NCBI RefSeq assembly: GCF_029407905.1
Contig: NW_026577902.1
Span: forward strand, 1,116,001-1,180,000
Origin: Bubalus kerabau
Lineage: Eukaryota; Chordata; Mammalia; Artiodactyla; Bovidae
DNA length: 64,000 bases
Direction of reading: 5' to 3'
In this document: positions 1 through 11,382 of the stretch, one piece after another
Numbering within the stretch: the stretch's first letter is position 1
How the letters are laid out: each line of letters opens with the position of its first letter
Notes under the pieces: generated by a model
Databases searched by the model: none
What the model was told of the DNA's origin: nothing
Seen by the model: the letters and a program-made list of their open reading frames with translations, nothing else
Translations under genes and position numbers: made by a program

Positions 1-1000
1 ATCCCGTAGGATGAAGGCACAACAAGGAGGGACCCTGAACACTCGTGCATCTTTTGGAAAATTCTGCAGGTTCCACATACAGCTCGACAAGTGACCTGTT
101 ACCTCGTGAACAACTCGAGAGGCAAGCTAAGTTTCATTTCTCCACAGAATACGAGGCCTGACTCTCCTGTCCCAACTCTGCAGGAATCCTGAGATCGGAG
201 TCTGAAATGGAGAGGAACCCTGAGGTTCCTTCCTCAACACGAGATGAGGCCCTCTTGTATTATACCACACCCAGTGGAGTCCCGAGAGGCCCCTCCCAAC
301 TCCACAGTATCAGTGTCTTCTCAGAGGCACCCTGAGCAACTCCCTGAGGTCACCGGCACAAGTCGAGGGAACACAGGGTATCCTGCCGCAACCCGAGAAA
401 GACCTCAAGAGTCCTTCTTCAACGCGTCTTGAGGACGGATTCCCCTACCATGACTCGAGAGCAATGACACGCTCCCCCTCGCCATGCGCATGGACACCTG
501 ACTTCCCTGGCGCCACATGATAGGCTCCCTGAGCTCCCCGTCATACCTCGTGAGAAACCCCACACTGGCGCCGCAGCTCGGGAAAACCCACCGTCATCGC
601 GAGATTGGGGACTTCTTTTCCTGCCTGAGCTGGAGAGCAATCTCTGGTCTTTTCTCCAAACTTCACAGGAGGCTTTACTCCCTTTAGGCCACTCAATGGG
701 CTCCAAGAGATACCTGTCGCGACTTGAGAGGAGAGCAGAGTACTTTGTTTCCCCTCGAGACGAGGCCTTACCTCGGGTGAGTCTGGAATGCAACCCCGAG
801 ATCCCTGTTGTCCCTGGAGAGGAACATTATGTCCTGGACAAAAGCCTAGATGAGGTCTATTTTGCCCTACAGTGACTCGAGAGCAACACCCATCTCTCCC
901 TCGCAATTCGAATGGAAGATTGGTCTTCATTGGGCCAACACAAGAGGAAGTCTGAATTTCCCGTTGTAACTCGAGAATCCCACCGCAACTCTTAAAAACC
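1..1000. repeat. Satellite monomer 0 (partial)
   Basis: Right ~1 kb of a monomer cut by the window edge. From ~275 onward it pairs with 36960-37698 (monomer 15, right part), sharing the unusual CAGTATCAGTGTCTTC variant. It has a private ~10-bp deletion near 585 where copy B keeps GAGACGCC. Bases 1-256 are an ordinary diverged monomer; copy B has retrovirus at the matching place. Confidence 0.85.
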
Positions 1001-2407
1001 ACGTGGTTCCCCATTCATCGCAATATGAGGCCTTTGCCCGCTACAGAGTCTCAAGAGAAGTCCCATGTTTCGTCATAAAGTTCGAGATGCTACTTGGCAC
1101 CCTTGATGCGACCCCAAAAGTTCCCCAATATACCGGTCTCACTCCAAGGGAACACCGAAGTTCCTGGCACCACTTCATTTGAGCCCCTTCTCCGCTCCTG
1201 ATCACGGCAGGAAGGTCGATCCCCCTGCTTTGTCTAGAAGGGGTTCCCGACCTTCATGGCGCACCTCAGGATGAGGCCAGTCTCACGAAGAAATTCGAGA
1301 CGTAGCCTCGTGTTGGTGCCACGTGCCAAAAGACCCCGATTTCTCGGTCTTGCTCTTGATAAGAACCCGATGCCCGGACACCTCTTCTAAGGCAACCCTG
1401 TGGATGAAGGCACTACACGAGGGGGCACTGGCAACCCTGTTCATCGTCCGGAAAACCCCGCAGGATCCACATACAGCTCCACAACTGGCCTGTCACCCCT
1501 TAAACAATGAGAGAGGAAAGCGGAGTCCCCTTCCTCAGACAAGACGAGGCCTGAGTATCCAATCCCAACTCTGCAGGCATGCTTCGATCTGAGTCAGAAA
1601 TGGAGAGGAAACCTGAGGTTCCTGCCTCAACCCGAGATGAGGCCCTCTTCCATTAAAACAAACCCAGTGGAGTCCCGAGAGTCCCCTCCCATCTCCACAG
1701 TATCCCTGACTTCTCATAGGCATTCTGAGAAGCTCCTTGAGGCCACCGGCAAAAGTCGAGGGAAATAAGGGTTTCCTGCCACAACCGAAGAAAGACCTCG
1801 AGAGTCCTTCTTCAATGTGTCTTGAGGTCAGATTCCCCTACCATAGCTCGAGAGCAATAATGCGCTCCCCCTCGCCATGCACATGGAGACCTGACTTCCC
1901 TGGCGCCACACGAGAGGCTCCCTGAGCTCCCCGTCGTACCTCGTGTGAAACCCCACACTGGCGCCGCAGCTCGAGAAAACCCACAAGATCCCTCCGTCAT
2001 CGCGAGATGAGGGCCATCTTTTCCTGCATGGCCTGGAGAGCAGTCCCAAGTCCTCTCTCCAAACTTCACAGGAGGCTGGACTCCCTTTAGGCCACAAAGT
2101 GGGCTCCAAGACGTGCCCGTCGCGACTCGAAAGGAGAGCGGAGTCCTTTGCTTCCCTTCGACATGAGGCCTGATTCCCTGGGTGAGTCTGGAATGCAAAC
2201 CTGAGATCCCTGTGGCCCTTGGAGAGGAACATTAGGTCCTGGACACAAGCCTAGATGAGGTCTCCTTTGCCCTGCAGTGACTCGAGCGCAACCCCCAGCT
2301 CTCCCTCGCAACTCGAATGGATGATTGGACTTCCCTGGCCCAACACAAGAGGAAGCCTGAAATCCCCGTCGTAACTCGAGAATCCCGCCGCAACTCGAGA
2401 AAAACCA
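1001..2407. repeat. Satellite monomer 1
   Basis: 1,407 bp, measured between CACGTG landmarks. Pairs with monomer 16 (37699-39103) at an offset near 36697. No distinguishing rearrangement was seen. Confidence 0.88.
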
Positions 2408-3807
2408 CGTGGCTCCCCCGTCATTGCAAGATGAGGCCCTTGGCCGCTACAGCGTATCAAGAGAAGTCCCACGTTCCATCCTGAAGTACAAAACGGTACT
2501 TGGCACCCTTGATGCGACCCCCAAAGTTCCCTGACATACCGGTCTCACTCGAGGGAAACACCAAAGTTCACGGCACCACTTCCTGTGAGCCCCTTCACCC
2601 CTCCTGATCGCGACAGAAGGGTCGATTCCCATGTTTTGTCTGCAAGGGGTTCCCGACGTTCCCCGCGAACCTCCGGATGAGGCCGGTCTCATGAGGAAAT
2701 TCGAAAAGTAGCCTCATGGTTGGTGCCATATGCTGAAAGATCCCGAATTCCCGGTCCACTCTAGATAAGAACCTGACGCCCGGGCATCTCTTCGAAGGCA
2801 ACCCTGTGGATGAAGGCACAACACGAAGGGACACTGACATCCCCATGCATCGTCTGGAAAAACCCGCAGATTCCACTCACAGCTCCAAATGTGGACTGTC
2901 ACCTCGTGAACAACTCGAGAGGCAAGTGAAGTTGCATTCCTTCACACAAGACGAGGCCTTACTCTCCTGTCCCAACTCTTCAGGGACCCTGCAATTGGAG
3001 TCAGAAATGGAGAGGAACCCTGAGGTTCCTGCCTCAACTAGAGAAGAGGCCCTCTTCCATTGAACCAAACTCAGTGGTGTCCCGAGAGGCCCCTCCCAAC
3101 ACCACAGTATCCCTGAATTCTCAGAGGCTCCGTGAGAAGCTACCTGAGGTCACTGGCACAAGTCGAGGGAACCCAGAGTTTCCTGAAGTAACCCGAGAAA
3201 GACTTGGAGAGTCCTTTTTCAACGTCTCTTGATGCCCGATTCCCCTACCATGACTCCAGAGCAAGGACGCGTTCCCCTCGCCACGAGCAGGAAAACTGAC
3301 TTCCCTAGTACCACACAAGAGGCTCCCTGAGTACCCCATCGTACCTCGTGAGAAAACCCACACTGACGCCGCAGTTCGAGAAAAACCACAAGATGCCCCC
3401 GTCAAGGAGAGATGGGGGCCTTCTTTTCCTGCCTGACCTGGAGAGCAATCCCTGGTCCTCTCTCCAAACTTCACAGGAGGATTGACTCCCTTTAGGCCAC
3501 TCAGTTGGGTCCAAGAAATACCCGGTGCGACTCGAGAGGAGAGTGGAGTCCTTTGCTTCCCTGGAGACGAGGCCTGACTCCCCGGGTGAGTTTGGAATGC
3601 AACCCCGAGATCCATGTCACCCCTGGAGTGGAACATTATGTCCTAGACACAAGCCTAAATGAGGTCTATTTTGCCCTACAGTAACTCGAGCAACTTCCAT
3701 CTCTCCCTCACAATTTGAATGGAAGATTGGTCTTCCCACGGTCAACACAAGAGGAAGTCTGAATTTCCCATCGTAATTCGAGAATTCAGCCTCAAGTCTT
3801 AAAAACC
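2408..3807. repeat. Satellite monomer 2
   Basis: 1,400 bp. Pairs with monomer 17 (39104-40506). Ordinary type A sequence; its right landmark is changed to CATGTGG, a CpG-type transition that is shared with copy B. Confidence 0.88.
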
Positions 3808-5326
3808 ATGTGGTTCCCCCTTCATCGCAATATGAGGCCCTTGCCAGCTAGAGTCTCAAGAGAAGTCCCACGTTCCATCTTAAAGTTCGAAATGCTACTT
3901 GGCACCCTTGATGTGACCCCAAAGTTCCCCAACATACCGGTCTCACTCCAGGGGAACACCGAAGTTCCCGGTGTCTCCAGGGAAGTCCCATGTTCCGCCC
4001 TGAAGGGCGACACGGTACTTGACACCCTTGATGCGACCGCAAAAGTTCCCCGACACGCTGGGTTCCCTCGAGGGGAACACCGAGGGTCCCGGCACCACTT
4101 CATCTGAGCCCCGTCTCCCCTCCTGATCGTGACAGGAGAGTCGATTCCCCTGCTTTGTCTGGAAGGGGTTCCCGGCCTTCCTGGCGCACCTCAGGATGAG
4201 GCCGGTCTCAGGAGGAAATTCGAGACTAGCCACATGTGAGGTGCCACGTGCCGAACGACTCCGATTTTCCGGTCCGCTCTTGATAAGAACCCGATGCCCG
4301 GACACCTCTTCGAAGGCAACCCTGTGGGTGAAGGCACAACACGAAGGGGCACTGACAACCCCGTGCATCATCCGGAAAAACCCGCAGGGTCTACACACAG
4401 CTCGACAAGGGGCCTGAGATTCCCGGAACAACTCGAGAGGCAACCAGAATTCCATTCCTCAGACAAGACGAGGCATGACTCTCCTGTCCCAACACTGCAG
4501 GGACCGTGCAGTCGGAGTCCGAATCCGAGAGGAAGCCTGAGGTTCCTGCCTCCCCTCGAGATGAGGCCCTCTTCCATTGCGCCGAACCCAGCAGAGTCAC
4601 GAGAGGCCCTGCCAACTGCACAGCATCTCTCACCTCTCAGAAGCACCGTGAGAAGTTCCCTAAGGTCCCCTGCAGAAGTCGAGGGAAACAAGGGTTTCCC
4701 GCCGCAACCCGAGAAAGACCTCGAGAGTCCTTCTTCAACGCCTCTTGAGGACCTAGCCGTTTCCCATGACTCGAGAGTGATGACCAGCTCCCCCTCGCCA
4801 TGCGCATGGAGACCTGACTTGCCTGGCGCCGCACGAGAGGCTCCCTGAGGTCCTCATCGTGCCTCGTGAGAAAACCCCCATGGGCGCAGCAGCCTGAGGA
4901 AACCCATGAGACGCCCCCGTCATCGCGAGATGAGGGCCTTCTTTCTTGCCTGGCCTGGAGAGCAATCCCGAGTCCTCTCTCCAAACTGAAGAGGAGGCTC
5001 GACACCCTTGAGTCCACTCAGTGGGCTCCAAGAGATCCGTGTCGCGACTTGAGAGGAAAGCGGAGTCTTTGCTTCCCCTCCAGGCGAGTCCTGACCCCCC
5101 GGGGGAGTCTGGAATGGAAACCCGTGATCCCTGTCTTCCCTTGAGAGGAATATAAGGTCCTGGACACACACCTCGATGAGGTCTCTTTGGCCCTGTAGTG
5201 ACTCGAGCAGAACCCCCAGCTTTCCATCGCAACTCGAATTGAAGATTGGGCTTCCCAGGGCCAACCCAAGAGGAAGCCTGAAATTCCTGTCGTTTTTGAG
5301 AATCCCAATGCAACTCGAGAAAAACG
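3808..5326. repeat. Satellite monomer 3, type A/B hybrid with 120-bp duplication
   Basis: 1,519 bp, about 117 bp too long. The excess is a tandem duplication, 3853-3972 and 3973-4092. The left arm is type A-like and the right arm carries type B bases (GTCTCCAGGGAAGTCCC). Downstream the monomer is type B: GAAGAGGAGGCTCGACACC near 4990 and a GGAATAT...GGACACAC variant near 5147. Pairs with monomer 18. Confidence 0.88.
3853..4092. repeat. 120-bp direct duplication at monomer class junction
   Basis: Two adjacent ~120-bp arms begin GTCTCAAGAGAAGTCCC (3853) and GTCTCCAGGGAAGTCCC (3973), each followed by a CACCCTTGATG...GACC block and ending GTTCCCGG or GGTCCCGG. The arms differ more from each other than the right arm differs from type B monomer 4, as expected for an out-of-register exchange between monomer classes. 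Confidence 0.85.
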
Positions 5327-6729
5327 ACGTGGTTCCAACGTCTTCACAGGATGAGGCCCTTGCCCGCTACAGCGTCTCCAGGGAAGTCCCATGTTCCGTC
5401 CTGAAGTGGGAAACGGTACTTGGCTCCCTTGATGCGACCCCTAAAGTTCCCTGAAACGCCGGGTTCCCTCGAGTGGAACACCGAGGGTCCCGGCACCACT
5501 TCATCTGAGCCCCATCTCCCCTCCTGATCGCGACAGGAGAATCGATTCCCCTACTTTGTGTGGAAGGTGTTCCCGGCCTTCCCGCCGCACCTCAGGATGA
5601 TGCTGGTCTCACGAGGAAATTCGAGATGAGCCACGTGGGTGGTGCCACATGCCGAATGACCCCGATTTCCCGGTCCGCTCTTGAAATGAACCCGATGCCC
5701 GGACACCTCTTTGAAGGCAACCCTGTGGGGGAAGGCACCAAACGAAGGGGCACTGACACCCCCATGCATCTTCTGGAAACACCCGCAGGTTCCACACACA
5801 GCTTGTCAAGGGCCCTGAGACCCCCTGAACGACTCAAGGGGCAAGCAGAGTTCCGTTACTCAGACAAGACGAGGCCTGACTCTCCTGTCCCAACTCTGCA
5901 GGGACCCTGTGGTCGGAGTCAGAAATGGAGAGGAAGCCTGAGGTTCCTGCCTCCAATCGAGATGAGGCCCTCTTTCATTTCGTCAAACCTAGTGGAGTCC
6001 CGAGAGGCCCCTCTAACTCCTCAGTATCCCTCACCTCTCAGAGGCACCTGGGAAGTTCCCTAAGGTCCCCTGTAGAGGTCGATGGAAACGAGTGTTTCCC
6101 GCCCCAACCCAAGAAAGACCTTGAGAGTCCTTCTTAAATGCCTCTTGAGGCCCTAGTCCCTCCCATGACTCGAGAGCAATGACGCGATCTGCCTGGCCAC
6201 ACGCATGGAGTCAGGCTTCTCTGGCGCCGCACGAGAGGCTCCCTGAACTCCCCATCATATCTCGTGAGAAACCCCACACTGGCGCCGCAGCTCGAGAAAA
6301 CCCATGAGACGCCCCCGTCATCACGAGAGGAGGGCCATCTTTAACTGCATGGTATGCAGATCAAGCGTGAACCTTCTGTCCAAGCTACACAGGACGCTTG
6401 ACTCCCTTTAGGCCACTCATTGGGCTCCAAGAGTTACGCGTCCCGACTCGAGAGGATAGTGCAGTCCTTTGCTTCCTTCCACTCGAGACGAGGTGTGACC
6501 CACCGGGTGAGACTGGAATGCGACCCCGATATCCCTGTCGCCCCTGGAGAGGAACATTACGTCCTGGACCCAAGCCTAGATCAGGACTCTTTGCCCTGAA
6601 GTGACTCGAGAGCAACCCCCAGCTCTCTCTGACAAGTTGAATGGAAGATTGGACTTCCTGGGCCAACACAAGAGGAAGCCTGAATTCCCAGTTGTAACTC
6701 GAGAATCCCGCCTCAACTCGAGAAAAACC
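5327..6729. repeat. Satellite monomer 4 (type B to A transition)
   Basis: 1,403 bp. Starts as type B (landmark GACGTGG; GAGATGAGCCACGTGGG near 5623) and returns to type A by ~6.3 kb. Most of it (about 5.5-6.9 kb) has no counterpart in copy B, where the sequence jumps to monomer 5. Confidence 0.85.
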
Positions 6730-8564
6730 ACGTGTTTCCCTCGTCATCGCAATATGAGGCCCTTGCCCGCTACAGCATCTCCAGAGAATTCCCACGTTCC
6801 ATCTTGAAGTGCGAAACTGTACTTGGCACCCTTGATGCGACCTCAAAAGTGCCGTGACATACCGGTCTCACTCGAGGGGACCACCGAGGTTCCCAGCACC
6901 ACTTCATCTGAGCCCCTTCTCCCCTTCTGATCGCGAGCGGTGGGTCGATTCCCCTGCTTTGTCTGCAAGGGGTTCCCGACCTTCCCGGCGCACCTCAGGA
7001 TGAGGCCGGTCTCCCGAGGAAATTCGAGACGTAGCCTCGTGGGTGGTACCACATGCTGAAAGACCCCAATTTTCCGGTACGCTCTTGAAAAGAACCCGAT
7101 GCCCGGAAACCTCTTTGAAGGCAACCCTGTGGATGAAGGCACAACACGAAGGGGCACTGACACCCCCGTGCATCGTCCGGAAAAACCCGCAGGTTCCACA
7201 CTCAGCTCAACAAGTGGCCTGTCACTCCATGAACAACTCGAAAGGCAAGGGGAAATCCATTCCTCAACAGAAGACGAGGCGTGACTCTCTTGTCCATACT
7301 CTGCAGGTACCCTGCGACCCGAGTCAGATATGGAGAGGACCCCTGAGGTTCCTGCCTCCATTCGAGATGAGGCCCTCTTCGATTGCACCAAACCCAGTTG
7401 AGTAACGCAAGGCCCCTCCCAAATCCACAGTGTCCCTGACTTCTCAGAGGCACCCTTAGAAGTTGCCTGAGGTCACTGACACAAATCAAGGGAACCCAGG
7501 CTTCCCTGCCGCAACCCGAGAAAGACCTCAAGAGTCCTTCTTCAATGTGTCTTGAGGCCCGATTCGCCTACTATGACTCGAGAGCAATCACGCACTCCCC
7601 TTCACCACACGCATGGAGACCTGACGTCCCTAGCACCACACGAGAGGCTCTCTGAGCTCCCCGTTGTACCTCGTGAGAAATCTGATACTGGCGCCGCAGC
7701 TGGAGAAAACCCACGAGATGCCCCCATCATCGCGAGATGAGGGCCTTTTTTCCTGCATGGCCAGGAAAACAATCCCGAGTCATCTCCAAACTCCATAGGA
7801 GGCTTCACTCCCTTTACGCCACGCAGTGGGCTCCAAGAGATACCCGTCGCGACTCGACAGGAGAGCGGAGTCCTTTTTTTCCCCTCAAGACGAGGCCTGA
7901 CTCTCCGGGTGAGTCGAGAATGCAACCCTGAGATCCCTGTTGGCCCAGTAGTGGAACACTAGGTCCTGGACACAAGCGTAGATGAGGTCTATTTTGCCCT
8001 GCAGTGACTGGAGAGCAAACCCCAGTTCTAACTTGCAACTCGAATGGAATACTGGATTTTCCTGGCGCCATACAAGAGGCTCCCTGAGATCCCCGTGGTA
8101 CTTCATGAGACACCCCACACTGGCGCCGCAGCTCGAGAAAACCCACGAGACGCCACCGTCATCTCGAGATGAGGGCCTTCTTTTCCTGCATGGCCTGGAG
8201 TCCAATCCCGAGTCCTCTCTCCAAACTCCACAGGAGGCTTGACTCCCTTTAGTACACACAGTGGGCTCCAAGAGATACCCATCGCGACTCGAGACGAGAG
8301 CGGAATTCTTTGCTTACCCTCGAGGTGAGAACTGACTCCCCGGATGAGTCTGGAATGCAAACCCGAGATCCCTGTCGCCCCTGGAGAGCAATGTTAGATC
8401 CTAAACACAAGCCTAGATTAGGTCTCTTTTGCCCTGCAGTGACTCTAGCGCAATCCCCAGCTCCCCCTCGCAACCCGAATGGAAGATAGGATTTCAAGGC
8501 CAACAAGAGGAAGCCTAAATTCCCGGTCATAACTCGAGAATCCCGCCGCAACTCGAGCAAAACC
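6730..8564. repeat. Satellite monomer 5 with ~433-bp internal duplication
   Basis: 1,835 bp, about 433 bp longer than usual. A segment running from the CACACGAGAGGCTC region to the AATGGAATACTGG region is present twice (about 7630-8061 and 8062-8495). Pairs with monomer 19, which has the same duplication. Confidence 0.88.
7630..8495. repeat. ~433-bp direct duplication inside monomer 5
   Basis: Two arms of ~432-434 bp (7630-8061 and 8062-8495). The join at ~8062 passes from GGAATACTGGATTTTCCTGG directly into GCGCCATACAAGAGGC, where a normal monomer reads GGGCCAACACAAGAGG. The two parent sites resemble each other (CCTGG..CCA-ACA/CAC..AGAGG), so short homology within the monomer probably guided the exchange. 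Confidence 0.85.
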
Positions 8565-9962
8565 ACGTGGTTCTCCCGTCATCGCAAGATGAGGCCCTTG
8601 CCCGCTACAGCGTTTCAAAAGATGTCCCAGGTTCCGTCTTGAAATGCGAAACGGTACTTGGCACCCTTGATGCGACCCCAAAAGTCCCCCAATACGCCGG
8701 TCTCACTCAAGGGGAACACCGAGGTTCCCGGCACCACTTCATTTAAGCCCCTTCTCCCCTCTTGATCGTGACCGGTGGGTCGATTCCCCTGTTTGTCTGC
8801 AAGGGGGCCCGACCTTCCCTGCACAACTCAGGATGAGGCCGGTCATGGGGAAATTCGATACGTAGCTTTGTGGGTGGTGCCGCTTGCTGAAATACTCCAA
8901 TTTCCCGGTCCGCTCTTGATAAGAATCCGATGCTCGGACACCTCTTGGAAAGCAGCCTTGAGTATGAAGGTACAACACGAAGGGCACTAACACACCTGTG
9001 CATCATCCGGAAAAAAGGGCAGGTTACACACACAGCTCGACAAGTGGCCTGTCACCTCGAGAACAACTCGAGAGGCAAGAGGAGTCCCATCCTCCAGAAA
9101 AGACGAGGCCTGACTCTCCTGTACCAACATGCAGGGACCTTGCGATCTGAGTCAGAAATGGAGAGGAACACTGAGGTTCCTGCTTCAACTCGAGATGAGT
9201 CCCTCTTACATTCCACCAAATGCAGAGGAGTCTCGAGAGGCCCCTCCAAACTGCACAGTATCCCTGACTTCTCAGAGGCACTCTGAGAAGCTCCCTGAGG
9301 TCGCAGGCACAAGTCAAGGGAACCCTGGGTTTTATGCAGTGACCCGAGAAAGACCTCGAGAGTCCTTCTTCAACCCGTCTTGAGGCCCGATTACCCTACC
9401 ATGACTTGAGAGCAATGACGAGCTCCCCCTAGCCATCTCATGGGGACCTGACTTCCCTGGCGCCACACGAGAGGCTCCCTGAGCTCCCTCTCGTACCTCG
9501 TCAGAAACCCGGCACTAGCGCAGCAGTCTAGAAAACCCACGAGACGCTGCCATCATCGCGAGATGAGGGCCTTCTTTTCCTGCATGGCCTGGAGAGGAAT
9601 CCCGAGTCCTCTATCCAAACAGCACAGGAGGCTTGACTCCCTTTAGGGCACACAGTGGGCTCCAAGAGATACCCATCGCGACTCAAAAGGACAGCGGAGT
9701 TCTTTGCTTCCCCTCGAGACGAGGCCTGATTCCCCGGGTGAGTCTGGTATGCAACCCCAAGATCCCTGTCTCCCCTAGGGACGAGCATTAAGTCCTGGAC
9801 ACAAGCCTAGATTAGGTCTATTTTGCCCTGCAGTGACTCGAGAGCAATCCCCAGCTCTCCCTTTAAACTCGAATGGAAGATAGGACTTCCCTGGCCCAAC
9901 ACATAAGGAAGACTGTATTCCCCGTCGAAACTCGAGAATCCCGCCACAACTCGAGAAACGCC
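8565..9962. repeat. Satellite monomer 6
   Basis: 1,398 bp. Pairs with monomer 20 (43865-45266). At least one 261-bp stretch (9052-9312 versus 44356-44616) encodes an identical translated string, so the copies are very close here. Confidence 0.88.
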
Positions 9963-11382
9963 ACGTGGTTCCCCCATCATCCCAAGATGAGGCCCTTGCC
10001 CCCTACAGCGTCTCAAGAGAAGTCGCACGTTCCGTCTTGAAGTGCGAAACGGTATTGGCACCCTTGATGCGCCCTCAAAAGTCCCTCGACACACCAGTCT
10101 GACTCGAGGAGAACACCGAGGTTCCCGGCACCACTACATCTGGGCCCCTTCTCCCCTCCTGATCGCGACAGGAGGGTCGATTCCCCTGTTTTGTCTTGAA
10201 GGGGTTCCCACCTTTCCCGGTGCATCTCAGGATGAGGCCGGTCTCACGAGGATATTCGAGACATAGCCACGTGGATGGTGACACATGCCAAAAGACCCCG
10301 ATTTCCCGGTCCGCTCTTGATAAGATCCTGATGCCCGGACACCTCTTTGAAGATAACCCTTTTGATGAAGGCACAACACTTAGGGGCACTGACACCCCTG
10401 GGTATCGTCCGGAGAAACACGCAGGTACCACACACAGCTCGAGAAGTGACCTGTCACCCCGTGAACAACTGGAGAGGCAAGCAGAGTTCCATTCCTCCAC
10501 ACAAGACGAGGCCTGACTCTCCTGTTAGAACTCTGCAGCGAAACTGTGATCCGAGTCAGATCTGGCCCAGGGGAAGTCAGGAGAGGAAACATGAGTTTCC
10601 TGCCTCCACTCGAGATGAGGCCCTCTTCCATTGCACCGAACCCAGTGGAGTCCCGAGAGACCCCTCCCAACTGCACAGTATTCCTGACTTCTCAGAGTCA
10701 CCCTTAGACCTTCCTGAGATCACCGGCACAAGTCGAGGGAACCAAGTGTTTCCTGCCCCAACCCGTAAAAGACCTCGAAAGTCCTTCTTCAACGCGTCTT
10801 GAGGTGCGATTCCCCTACCATGACTCGAGAGCAATGACGCGCTCCCCCTAGCCACGCGCATAGAAACCTGACTTCCCTGGCGCCACAGGAGAGGCTCCCT
10901 GAGCTCCCCATTATACCTCGTGAGCAACACCACACTGGAGCCGCAGCTCGAGAATACCCACGAGACGCCCCAGTCCTCACGAGATGAGGGACTTCTTTTG
11001 CTGTATGGCCTGGAGAGCAATCCTGAGTCCTCTCTCCAAACTCCACAGGAGGCTTGACTCATTTTAGGCCACACAGTGAGCTCCAAGATAAAGCCATCGC
11101 GACTCAAAAGGACAGCGGAGTTCTTTGCTTCCCCTCGAGACGAGGCCTGACTCCCCGGGTGAGTCGAGAATGCAATGCTGAGATCGCTTTCGCCCCAGCA
11201 GAGGAACATTAGGTCCTGGACACAAGCCTAGATGAGGTCTATTTGGCCCTGCAGTGTCTCGAGAGCAATCCCCAGTTCTAACTCACAATTCGAATGAAAA
11301 CTGGACTTCCCTGGGCCAGTTGAAGAGGAAGCCTGAATTCCCGGTTGTAACTCGAGAATCCCGCCCCAACTCAAGAAAAACC
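9963..11382. repeat. Satellite monomer 7 with ~27-bp insertion
   Basis: 1,420 bp. Near 10560-10590, where most monomers read GTCAGAAATGGAGAGG, it carries a longer GTCAGATCTGGCCCAGG... variant, about 27 bp extra. It pairs with monomer 21 up to ~10.73 kb and then diverges from it. Confidence 0.86.
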
